A stretch of DNA of 64,000 nt, taken from NCBI RefSeq assembly GCF_027744825.2, contig NC_071349.1, forward strand, positions 434,001 to 498,000. Direction: 5' to 3'. Positions within the stretch are counted from its first letter, which is position 1, and each line of letters starts with the position of its first letter. The notes below the pieces were generated by a model. That model saw nothing but the letters and a program-made list of their open reading frames with translations, did not search any database and had not been told where the DNA came from. Below are positions 21,808 through 33,457 of the stretch, piece after piece. The DNA comes from Synchiropus splendidus (Eukaryota; Chordata; Actinopteri; Syngnathiformes; Callionymidae). Both the position numbers and the translations under genes were made by a program.

Positions 21808-24626
21808 CTGAAGTGTTTTTCCAAAGTTATCAACACTTTTATGTTTGGCGTTCCGAAACCCACCTTATCTCAGGCTGAAAAGCGTTTTTACGCATTGTGC
21901 CATAACTTTTCAGGGAAGCATCAGAACATGAAATTTTAGCCTCCCACTATAGCAGAAAGGGTCTTTCTAGTAGGTGCACATCAAATCTAAGCTGTCTGAA
22001 GTGTTTTTCGAAAGTTATCAACACTTTTATGTTTGGCGTTCCGAAACCCACCTTATCTCAGGCTGAAAAGCGTTTTTGTGCATTGTGCCATAACTTTTCA
22101 GGGAAGCTTCAGAACATGAAATTTTAACCTCCCACTATAGCAGAAAGGGTCTTTCTAGTAGTTGCACATCAAATCTAAGCTGTCTGAAGTGTTTTTCAAA
22201 AGTTATCAACACTTTTATGTTTGGCGTTCCGAAACCCACCTTATCTCAGGCTGAAAAGCGTTTTTGTGCATTGTGCCATAACTTTTCAGGGAAGCTTCAG
22301 AACATGAAATTTTAACCTCCCACTATAGCAGAAAGGGTCTTTCTAGTAGTTGCACATCAAATCTAAACTGTCTGAAGTGTTTTTCCAAAGTTATTAAGAC
22401 TTTTATGTTTGGCGTTCCGAAACCCACCTTATCTCAGGCTGAAAAGCGTTTTGTGCATTGTGCCATAACTTTTCAGGGAAGCTTCAGAACATGAAATTTT
22501 AACCTCCCACTATAGCAGAAAGGGTCTTTCTAGTAGTTGCACATCAAATCTAAACTGTCTGAAGTGTTTTTCCAAAGTTATCAACACTTTTATGTTTGGC
22601 GTTCCGAAACCCACCTTATCTCAGGCTGAAAAGCGTTTTTACGCATTGTGCCATAACTTTTCAGGGAAGCTTCAGAACATGAAATTTTAACCTCCCACTA
22701 TAGCAGAAAGGGTCTTTCTAGTAGGTGCACATCAAATCTAAGCTGTCTGAAGTGTTTTTCCAAAGTTATCAACACTTTTATGTTTGGCGTTCCGAAACCC
22801 ACCTTATCTCAGGCTGAAAAGCGTTTTTGTGCATTGTGCCATAACTTTTCAGGGAAGCTTCAGAACATGAAATTTTAACCTCCCACTATAGCAGAAAGGG
22901 TCTTTCTAGTAGTTGCACATCAAATCTAAACTGTCTGAAGTGTTTTTCCAAAGTTATTAACACTTTTATGTTTGGCGTTCCGAAACCCACCTTATCTCAG
23001 GCTGAAAAGCGTTTTTGTGCATTGTGCCATAACTTTTCAGGGAAGCTTCAGAACATGAAATTTTAACCTCCCACGATAGCAGAAAGGGTCTTTCTAGTAG
23101 TTGCACATCAAATCTAAACTGTCTGAAGTGTTTTTCCAAAGTTATGAACACATTTATGTTTGGCGTTCCGAAACCCACCTTATCTCAGGCTGAAAAGCGT
23201 TTTTGTGCATTGTGCCATAACTTTTCAGGAAAGCTTCAGAACATGAAATTTTAACCTCCCACTATAGCAGAAAGGGTCTTTCTAGTAGTTGCACATCAAA
23301 TCTAAACTGTCTGAAGTGTTTTTCCAAAGTTATCAACACTTTTATGTTTGGCGTTCCGAAACCCACCTTATCTCAGGCTGAAAAGCGTTTTTACGCATTG
23401 TGCCATAACTTTTCAGGGAAGCTTCAGAACATGAAATTTTAACCTCCCACTATAGCAGAAAGGGTCTTTCTAGTAGGTGCACATCAAATCTAAGCTGTCT
23501 GAAGTGTTTTTCCAAAGTTATTAACACTTTTATGTTTGGCGTTCCGAAACCCACCTTATCTCAGGCTGAAAAGCGTTTTTGTGCATTGTGCCATAACTTT
23601 TCAGGGAAGCTTCAGAACATGAAATTTTAACCTCCCACTATAGCAGAAAGGGTCTTTCTAGTAGTTGCACATCAAATCTAAACTGTCTGAAGTGTTTTTC
23701 CAAAGTTATTAACACTTTTATGTTTGGCGTTCCGAAACCCACCTAATCTCAGGCTGAAAAGCGTTTTTGTGCATTGTGCCATAACTTTTCAGGGAAGCTT
23801 CAGAACATGAAATTTTAACCTCCCACTATAGCAGAAAGGGTCTTTCTAGTAGTTGCACATCAAATCTAAACTGTCTGAATTTTTTTTCCAAAGTTATTAA
23901 CACTTTTATGTTTGGCGTTCCGAAACCCACCTTATCTCAGGCTGAAAAGCGTTTTTGTGCATTGTGCCATAACTTTTCAGGAAAGCTTCAGAACATGAAA
24001 TTTTAACCTCCCACTATAGCAGAAAGGGTCTTTCTAGTAGTTGCACATCAAATCTAAACTGTCTGAAGTGTTTTTCCAAAGTTATCAACACTTTTATGTT
24101 TGGCGTTCCGAAACCCACCTTATCTCAGGCTGAAAAGCGTTTTTACGCATTGTGCCATAACTTTTCAGGGAAGCTTCAGAACATGAAATTTTAACCTCCC
24201 ACTATAGCAGAAAGGGTCTTTCTAGTAGGTGCACATCAAATCTAAGCTGTCTGAAGTGTTTTTCCAAAGTTATCAACACTTTTATGTTTGGCGTTCCGAA
24301 ACCCACCTTATCTCAGGCTGAAAAGCGTTTTTGTGCATTGTGCCATAACTTTTCAGGGAAGCTTCAGAACATGAAATTTTAACTTCCCACTATAGCAGAA
24401 AGGGTCTTTCTAGTAGTTGCACATCAAATCTAAACTGTCTGAAGTGTTTTTCCAAAGTTATTAACACTTTTATGTTTGGCGTTCAGAAACCCACCTTATC
24501 TCAGGCTGAAAAGCGTTTTTGTGCATTGTGCCATAACTTTTCAGGGAAGCTTCAGAACATGAAATTTTAACCTCCCACTATAGCAGAAAGGGTCTTTCTA
24601 GTAGTTGCACATCAAATCTAAACTGT
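21808..24626. repeat. 15-monomer HOR unit (2819 bp)
   Basis: The unit is anchor, position-15 G, position-15 A, a T24 monomer with TTAAGAC and a 1-bp T-run deletion (22449-22452), AC, C/C/GT, then the CACGATAG, TATGAAC, AC, GT, GT, A108, AC, C134T, GTTCAG series. It is one monomer longer than the 14-mer at 4.7-10 kb: it has two extra monomers (AC, then C/C/GT) before CACGATAG and lacks the CAACACATTT monomer. A T8 run at 23880-23887 (two G-to-T changes) and CCTAATC near 23742 are private. The next A132G monomer starts at 24627, but it retains the HindIII site. Confidence 0.88.
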
Positions 24627-27600
24627 CTGAAGTGTTTTTCCAAAGTTATCAACACTTTTATGTTTGGCGTTCCGAAACCCACCTTATCTCAGGCTGAAAA
24701 GCGTTTTTACGCATTGTGCCATAACTTTTCAGGGAAGCTTCAGAACATGAAATTTTAGCCTCCCACTATAGCAGAAAGGGTCTTTCTAGTAGTTGCACAT
24801 CAAATCTAAACTGTCTGAAGTGTTTTTCCAAAGTTATTAACACTTTTATGTTTGGCGTTCCGAAACCCACCTTATCTCAGGCTGAAAAGCGTTTTTGTGC
24901 ATTGTGCCATAACTTTTCAGGGAAGCTTCAGAACATGAAATTTTAACCTCCCACTATAGCAGAAAGGGTCTTTCTAGTAGTTGCACATCAAATCTAAACT
25001 GTCTGAAGTGTTTTTCCAAAGTTATCAACACTTTTATGTTTGGCGTTCCGAAACCCACCTTATCTCAGGCTGAAAAGCGTTTTTACGCATTGTGCCATAA
25101 CTTTTCAGGGAACCTTCAGAACATGAAATTTTAACCTCCCACTATAGCAGAAAGGGTGTTTCTAGTAGGTGCACATCAAATCTAAGCTGTCTGAAGTGTT
25201 TTTCGAAAGTTATCAACACTTTTATGTTTGGCGTTCCGAAACCCACCTTATCTCAGGCTGAAAAGCGTTTTTGTGCATTGTGCCATAACTTTTCAGGGAA
25301 GCTTCAGAACATGAAATTTTAACCTCCCACTATAGCAGAAAGGGTCTTTCTAGTAGTTGCACATCAAATCTAAACTGTCTGAAGTGTTTTTCCAAAGTTA
25401 TTAACACTTTTATGTTTGGCGTTCCGAAACCCACCTTATCTCAGGCTGAAAAGCGTTTTTGTGCATTGTGCCATAACTTTTCAGGGAAGCTTCAGAACAT
25501 GAAATTTTAACCTCCCACTATAGCAGAAAGGGTCTTTCTAGTAGTTGCACATCAAATCTAAACTGTCTGAAGTGTTTTTCCAAAGTTATTAACACTTTTA
25601 TGTTTGGCGTTCCGAAACCCACCTTATCTCAGGCTGAAAAGCGTTTTTGTGCATTGTGCCATAACTTTTCAGGGAAGCTTCAGAACATGAAATTTTAACC
25701 TCCCACTATAGCAGAAAGGGTCTTTCTAGTAGTTGCACATCAAATCTAAACTGTCTGAAGTGTTTTTCCAAAGTTATCAACACTTTTATGTTTGGCGTTC
25801 CGAAACCCACCTTATCTCAGGCTGAAAAGCGTTTTTGTGCATTGTGCCATAACTTTTCAGGGAAGCTTCAGAACATGAAATTTTAACCTCCCACTATAGC
25901 AGAAAGGGTCTTTCTAGTAGTTGCACATCAAATCTAAACTGTCTGAAGTGTTTTTCCAAAGTTATTAACACTTTTATGTTTGGCGTTCCGAAACCCACCT
26001 TATCTCAGGCTGAAAAGCGTTTTTGTGCATTGTGCCATAACTTTTCAGGGAAGCTTCAGAACATGAAATTTTAACCTCCCACTATAGCAGAAAGGGTCTT
26101 TCTAGTAGTTGCACATCAAATCTAAACTGTCTGAAGTGTTTTTCCAAAGTTATCAACACTTTTATGTTTGGCGTTCCGAAACCCACCTTATCTCAGGCTG
26201 AAAAGCGTTTTTACGCATTGAGCCATAACTTTTCAGGGAAGCTTCAGAACATGAAATTTTAACCTCCCACTATAGCAGAAAGGGTCTTTCTAGTAGGTGC
26301 ACATCAAATCTAAGCTGTCTGAAGTGTTTTTCGAAAGTTATCAACACTTTTATGTTTGGCGTTCCGAAACCCACCTTATCTCAGGCTGAAAAGCGTTTTT
26401 GTGCATTGTGCCATAACTTTTCAGGGAAGCTTCAGAACATGAAATTTTAACCTCCCACTATAGCAGAAAGGGTCTTTCTAGTAGTTGCACATCAAATCTA
26501 AACTGTCTGAAGTGTTTTTCCAAAGTTATCAACACTTTTATGTTTGGCGTTCCGAAACCCACCTTATCTCAGGCTGAAAGGCGTTTTTACGCATTGTGCC
26601 ATAACTTTTCAGGGAAGCTTCAGAACATGAAATTTTATCCTCCCACTATAGCAGAAAGGGTCTTTCTAGTAGGTGCACATCAAATCTAAGCTGTCTGAAG
26701 TGTTTTTCGAAAGTTATCAACACTTTTATGTTTGGCGTTCCGAAACCCACCTTATCTCAGGCTGAAAAGCGTTTTTGTGCATTGTGCCATAACTTTTCAG
26801 GGAAGCTTCAGAACATGAAATTTTAACCTCCCACTATAGCAGAAAGGGTCTTTCTAGTAGTTGCACATCAAATCTAAACTGTCTGAAGTGTTTTTCCAAA
26901 GTTATTAACACTTTTATGTTTGGCGTTCCGAAACCCACCTTATCTCAGGCTGAAAAGCGTTTTTACGCATTGTGCCATAACTTTTCAGGGAAGCTTCAGA
27001 ACATGAAATTTTAACCTCCCACTATAGCAGAAAGGGTCTTTCTAGTAGGTGCACATCAAATCTAAGCTGTCTGAAGTGTTTTTCGAAAGTTATCAACACT
27101 TTTATGTTTGGCGTTCCGAAACCCACCTTATCTCAGGCTGAAAAGCGTTTTTGTGCATTGTGCCATAACTTTTCAGGGAAGCTTCAGAACATGAAATTTT
27201 AACCTCCCACTATAGCAGAAAGGGTCTTTCTAGTAGTTGAAAATCAAATCTAAGCTGTCTGAAGTGTTTTTCAAAAGTTATCAACACTTTTATGTTTGGC
27301 GTTCCGAAACCCACCTTATCTCAGGCTGAAAAGCGTTTTTGTGCATTGTGCCATAACTTTTCAGGGAAGCTTCAGAACATGAAATTTTAACCTCCCACTA
27401 CAGCAGAAAGGGTCTTTCTAGTAGTTGCACATCAAATCTAAACTGTCTGAAGTGTTTTTCCAAAGTTATCAACACATTTATGTTTGGCGTTCCGAAACCC
27501 ACCTTATCTCAGGCTGAAAAGCGTTTTTGTGCATTGTGCCATTACTTTTCAGGGAAGCTTCAGAACATGAAATTTTAACCTCCCACTATAGCAGAAAGGG

Positions 27601-27634
27601 TCTTTCTAGTAGTTGCACATCAAATCTAAACTGT
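24627..27634. repeat. Monomers 132-147, including the CATTGAGCC module
   Basis: This is a mixed segment without a tandem HOR. Monomers 140-146 (26131-27446) form a module: AC with CATTGAGCC (26217), position-15 G, AC with AGGCG and ATCC at 131-134, position-15 G, T24 AC, position-15 G with TTGAAAATC (27237), position-15 A. The same module recurs at 43796-45111, 50376-51691 and 53760-55075, and in reduced form at 35714-36465. Monomer 147 has CCATTACTT near 27540, which removes a stop codon and opens a short spurious frame. Confidence 0.8.
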
Positions 27635-27822
27635 CTGAAGTGTTTTTCCAAAGTTATTAACACTTTTATGTTTGGCGTTCCGAAACCCACCTTATCTCAG
27701 GCTGAAAAGCGTTTTTGTGCATTGTGCCATAACTTTTCAGGGAAGCTTCAGAACATGAAATTTTAACCTCCCACTATAGCAGAAAGGGTCTTTCTAGTAG
27801 TTGCACATCAAATCTAAACTGT
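27635..27822 (+). repeat. Monomer 148, left fringe of the second 15-mer
   Basis: This is a T24, GT-type monomer with no private change noticed. It matches the last monomer of the following unit (30453-30640), so the 15-mer periodicity begins here or one monomer later. Confidence 0.6.
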
Positions 27823-30640
27823 CTGAAGTGTTTTTCCAAAGTTATCAACACTTTTATGTTTGGGGTTCCGAAACCCACCTTATCTCAGGCTGAAAAGCGT
27901 TTTTACGCATTGTGCCATAACTTTTCAGGGAAGCTTCAGAACATGAAATTTTAATCTCCCACTATAGCAGAAAGGGTCTTTCTAGTAGGTGCACATCAAA
28001 TCTAAGCTGTCTGAAGTGTTTTTCCAAAGTTATCAACACTTTTATGTTTGGCGTTCCGAAACCCACCTTATCTCAGGCTGAAAAGCGTTTTGTGCATTGT
28101 GCCATAACTTTTCAGGGAAGCTTCAGAACATGAAATTTTAACCTCCCACTATAGCAGAAAGGGTCTTTCTAGTAGTTGCACATCAAATCTAAACTGTCTG
28201 AAGTGTTTTTCCAAAGTTATTAACACTTTTATGTTTGGCGTTCCGAAACCCACCTTATCTCAGGCTGAAAAGCGTTTTTGTGCATTGTGCCATAACTTTT
28301 CAGGAAAGCTTCAGAACATGAAATTTTAACCTCCCACTATAGCAGAAAGGGTCTTTCTAGTAGTTGCACATCAAATCTAAACTGTCTGAAGTGTTTTTCC
28401 AAAGTTATCAACACTTTTATGTTTGGCGTTCCGAAACCCACCGTATCTCAGGCTGAAAAGCGTTTTTACGCATTGTGCCATAACTTTTCAGGGAAGCTTC
28501 AGAACATGAAATTTTAACCTCCCACTATAGCAGAAAGGGTCTTTCTAGTAGTTGCACATCAAATCTAAACTGTCTGAAGTGTTTTTCCAAAGTTATTAAC
28601 ACTTTTATGTTTGGCGTTCCGAAACCCACCTTATCTCAGGCTGAAAAGCGTTTTTGTGCATTGTGCCATAACTTTTCAGGGAAGCTTCAGAACATGAAAT
28701 TTTAACCTCCCACTATAGCAGAAAGGGTCTTTCTAGTAGTTGCACATCAAATCTAAACTGTCTGAAGTGTTTTTCCAAAGTTATTAACACTTTTATGTTT
28801 GGCGTTCCGAAACCCACCTTATCTCAGGCTGAAAAGCGTTTTTGTGCATTGTGCCATAACTTTTCAGGGAAGCTTCAGAACATGAAATTTTAACCTCCCA
28901 CTATAGCAGAAAGGGTCTTTCTAGTAGTTGCACATCAAATCTAAACTGTCTGAAGTGTTTTTCCAAAGTTATCAACACTTTTATGTTTGGCGTTCCGAAA
29001 CCCACCTTATCTCAGGCTGAAAAGCGTTTTTGTGCATTGTGCCATAACTTTTCAGGGAAGCTTCAGAACATGAAATTTTAACCTCCCACTATAGCAGAAA
29101 GGGTCTTTCCAGTAGTTGCACATCAAATCTAAACTGTCTGAAGTGTTTTTCCAAAGTTATTAACACTTTTATGTTTGGCGTTCCGAAACCCACCTTATCT
29201 CAGGCTGAAAAGCGTTTTTACGCATTGTGCCATAACTTTTCAGGGAAGCTTCAGAACATGAAATTTTAACCTCCCACTATAGCAGAAAGGGTCTTTCTAG
29301 TAGGTGCACATCAAATCTAAGCTGTCTGAAGTGTTTTTCGAAAGTTATCAACACTTTTATGTTTGGCGTTCCGAAACCCACCTTATCTCAGGCTGAAAAG
29401 CGTTTTTGTGCATTGTGCCATAACTTTTCAGGGAAGCTTCAGAACATGAAATTTTAACCTCCCACTATAGCAGAAAGGGTCTTTCTAGTAGTTGCACATC
29501 AAATCTAAGCTGTCTGAAGTGTTTTTCAAAAGTTATCAACACTTTTATGTTTGGCGTTCCGAAACCCACCTTATCTCAGGCTGAAAAGCGTTTTTACGCA
29601 TTGTGCCATAACTTTTCAGGGAAGCTTCAGAACATGAAATTTTAACCTCCCACTATAGCAGAAAGGGTCTTTCTAGTAGTTGCACATCAAATCTAAACTG
29701 TCTGAAGTGTTTTTCCAAAGTTATTAACACTTTTATGTTTGGCGTTCCGAAACCCACCTTATCTCAGGCTGAAAAGCGTTTTTGTGCATTGTGCCATAAC
29801 TTTTCAGGAAAGCTTCAGAACATGAAATTTTAACCTCCCACTATAGCAGAAAGGGTCTTTCTAGTAGTTGCACATCAAATCTAAACTGTCTGAAGTGTTT
29901 TTCCAAAGTTATCAACACTTTTATGTTTGGCGTTCCGAAACCCACCTTATCTCAGGCTGAAAAGCGTTTTTACGCATTGTGCCATAACTTTTCAGGGAAG
30001 CTTCAGAACATGAAATTTTAACCTCCCACTATAGCAGAAAGGGTCTTTCTAGTAGGTGCACATCAAATCTAAGCTGTCTGAAGTGTTTTTCCAAAGTTAT
30101 CAACACTTTTATGTTTGGCGTTCCGAAACCCACCTTATCTCAGGCTGAAAAGCGTTTTGTGCATTGTGCCATAACTTTTCAGGGAAGCTTCAGAACATGA
30201 AATTTTAACCTCCCACTATAGCAGAAAGGGTCTTTCTAGTAGTTGCACATCAAATCTAAACTGTCTGAAGTGTTTTTCCAAAGTTATTAACACTTTTATG
30301 TTTGGCGTTCCGAAACCCACCTTATCTCAGGCTGAAAAGCGTTTTTGTGCATTGTGCCATAACTTTTCAGGGAAGCTTCAGAACATGAAATTTTAACCTC
30401 CCACTATAGCAGAAAGGGTCTTTCTAGTAGTTGCTCATCAAATCTAAACTGTCTGAAGTGTTTTTCCAAAGTTATTAACACTTTTATGTTTGGCGTTCCG
30501 AAACCCACCTTATCTCAGGCTGAAAAGCGTTTTTGTGCATTGTGCCATAACTTTTCAGGGAAGCTTCAGAACATGAAATTTTAACCTCCCACTATAGCAG
30601 AAAGGGTCTTTCTAGTAGTTGCACATCAAATCTAAACTGT
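27823..30640. repeat. 15-monomer HOR (second family), copy 1 (2818 bp)
   Basis: The unit opens with an AC monomer bearing GGGGTTCCG (27862) and AATCTCCC (near 27953). A monomer with a 1-bp T-run deletion follows (28088-28091), then an A108 monomer and one with CCGTATC (28441). Further barcodes are TTTCCAGTAG (29106), an unusual position-15 A plus AC monomer (29514), a second T-run deletion (30155-30158) and TTGCTCATC (30431). Two deletions make it 2 bases short of 15 x 188. This family shares neither anchor nor barcodes with the 15-mer at 20-25 kb. Confidence 0.93.
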
Positions 30641-33457
30641 CTGAAGTGTTTTTCCAAAGTTATCAACACTTTTATGTTTGGGGTTCCGAAACCCACCTTA
30701 TCTCAGGCTGAAAAGCGTTTTTACGCATTGTGCCATAACTTTTCAGGGAAGCTTCAGAACATGAAATTTTAATCTCCCACTATAGCAGAAAGGGTCTTTC
30801 TAGTAGGTGCACATCAAATCTAAGCTGTCTGAAGTGTTTTTCCAAAGTTATCAACACTTTTATGTTTGGCGTTCCGAAACCCACCTTATCTCAGGCTGAA
30901 AAGCGTTTTGTGCATTGTGCCATAACTTTTCAGGGAAGCTTCAGAACATGAAATTTTAACCTCCCACTATAGCAGAAAGGGTCTTTCTAGTAGTTGCACA
31001 TCAAATCTAAACTGTCTGAAGTGTTTTTCCAAAGTTATTAACACTTTTATGTTTGGCGTTCCGAAACCCACCTTATCTCAGGCTGAAAAGCGTTTTTGTG
31101 CATTGTGCCATAACTTTTCAGGAAAGCTTCAGAACATGAAATTTTAACCTCCCACTATAGCAGAAAGGGTCTTTCTAGTAGTTGCACATCAAATCTAAAC
31201 TGTCTGAAGTGTTTTTCCAAAGTTATCAACACTTTTATGTTTGGCGTTCCGAAACCCACCGTATCTCAGGCTGAAAAGCGTTTTTACGCATTGTGCCATA
31301 ACTTTTCAGGGAAGCTTCAGAACATGAAATTTTAACCTCCCACTATAGCAGAAAGGGTCTTTCTAGTAGTTGCACATCAAATCTAAACTGTCTGAAGTGT
31401 TTTTCCAAAGTTATTAACACTTTTATGTTTGGCGTTCCGAAACCCACCTTATCTCAGGCTGAAAAGCGTTTTTGTGCATTGTGCCATAACTTTTCAGGGA
31501 AGCTTCAGAACATGAAATTTTAACCTCCCACTATAGCAGAAAGGGTCTTTCTAGTAGTTGCACATCAAATCTAAACTGTCTGAAGTGTTTTTCCAAAGTT
31601 ATTAACACTTTTATGTTTGGCGTTCCGAAACCCACCTTATCTCAGGCTGAAAAGCGTTTTTGTGCATTGTGCCATAACTTTTCAGGGAAGCTTCAGAACA
31701 TGAAATTTTAACCTCCCACTATAGCAGAAAGGGTCTTTCTAGTAGTTGCACATCAAATCTAAACTGTCTGAAGTGTTTTTCCAAAGTTATCAACACTTTT
31801 ATGTTTGGCGTTCCGAAACCCACCTTATCTCAGGCTGAAAAGCGTTTTTGTGCATTGTGCCATAACTTTTCAGGGAAGCTTCAGAACATGAAATTTTAAC
31901 CTCCCACTATAGCAGAAAGGGTCTTTCCAGTAGTTGCACATCAAATCTAAACTGTCTGAAGTGTTTTTCCAAAGTTATTAACACTTTTATGTTTGGCGTT
32001 CCGAAACCCACCTTATCTCAGGCTGAAAAGCGTTTTTACGCATTGTGCCATAACTTTTCAGGGAAGCTTCAGAACATGAAATTTTAACCTCCCACTATAG
32101 CAGAAAGGGTCTTTCTAGTAGGTGCACATCAAATCTAAGCTGTCTGAAGTGTTTTTCGAAAGTTATCAACACTTTTATGTTTGGCGTTCCGAAACCCACC
32201 TTATCTCAGGCTGAAAAGCGTTTTTGTGCATTGTGCCATAACTTTTCAGGGAAGCTTCAGAACATGAAATTTTAACCTCCCACTATAGCAGAAAGGGTCT
32301 TTCTAGTAGTTGCACATCAAATCTAAGCTGTCTGAAGTGTTTTTCAAAAGTTATCAACACTTTTATGTTTGGCGTTCCGAAACCCACCTTATCTCAGGCT
32401 GAAAAGCGTTTTTACGCATTGTGCCATAACTTTTCAGGGAAGCTTCAGAACATGAAATTTTAACCTCCCACTATAGCAGAAAGGGTCTTTCTAGTAGTTG
32501 CACATCAAATCTAAACTGTCTGAAGTGTTTTTCCAAAGTTATTAACACTTTTATGTTTGGCGTTCCGAAACCCACCTTATCTCAGGCTGAAAAGCGTTTT
32601 TGTGCATTGTGCCATAACTTTTCAGGAAAGCTTCAGAACATGAAATTTTAACCTCCCACTATAGCAGAAAGGGTCTTTCTAGTAGTTGCACATCAAATCT
32701 AAACTGTCTGAAGTGTTTTTCCAAAGTTATCAACACTTTTATGTTTGGCGTTCCGAAACCCACCTTATCTCAGGCTGAAAAGCGTTTTTACGCATTGTGC
32801 CATAACTTTTCAGGGAAGCTCAGAACATGAAATTTTAACCTCCCACTATAGCAGAAAGGGTCTTTCTAGTAGGTGCACATCAAATCTAAGCTGTCTGAAG
32901 TGTTTTTCCAAAGTTATCAACACTTTTATGTTTGGCGTTCCGAAACCCACCTTATCTCAGGCTGAAAAGCGTTTTGTGCATTGTGCCATAACTTTTCAGG
33001 GAAGCTTCAGAACATGAAATTTTAACCTCCCACTATAGCAGAAAGGGTCTTTCTAGTAGTTGCACATCAAATCTAAACTGTCTGAAGTGTTTTTCCAAAG
33101 TTATTAACACTTTTATGTTTGGCGTTCCGAAACCCACCTTATCTCAGGCTGAAAAGCGTTTTTGTGCATTGTGCCATAACTTTTCAGGGAAGCTTCAGAA
33201 CATGAAATTTTAACCTCCCACTATAGCAGAAAGGGTCTTTCTAGTAGTTGCTCATCAAATCTAAACTGTCTGAAGTGTTTTTCCAAAGTTATTAACACTT
33301 TTATGTTTGGCGTTCCGAAACCCACCTTATCTCAGGCTGAAAAGCGTTTTTGTGCATTGTGCCATAACTTTTCAGGGAAGCTTCAGAACATGAAATTTTA
33401 ACCTCCCACTATAGCAGAAAGGGTCTTTCTAGTAGTTGCACATCAAATCTAAGCTGT
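30641..33457. repeat. 15-monomer HOR (second family), copy 2 (2817 bp)
   Basis: Every barcode of copy 1 recurs 2818 bp later (2817 after 32820): GGGGTTCCG (30680), T-run deletion (30906-30909), GTATCTC (31261), TTCCAG, the position-15 A plus AC monomer (32332), T-run deletion (32972-32975) and TTGCTCATC (33248). The only new indel is a lost T at 32820/32821 (AAGCTCAG), which also destroys that HindIII site. Copies 1 and 2 look nearly identical by eye. Confidence 0.93.

Noticed and set aside
27527..27766. 79-codon plus-strand open frame
   Set aside because: It starts at TTG and is opened by one A-to-T change (CCATTACTT, near 27543) that removes a TAA present in other monomers. It is satellite sequence, not a gene.
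32745..33017. 90-codon plus-strand open frame
   Set aside because: It starts at TTG and is produced by the 1-bp deletion at 32820/32821 and the T-run deletion at 32972-32975, which shift frames past the usual stops.
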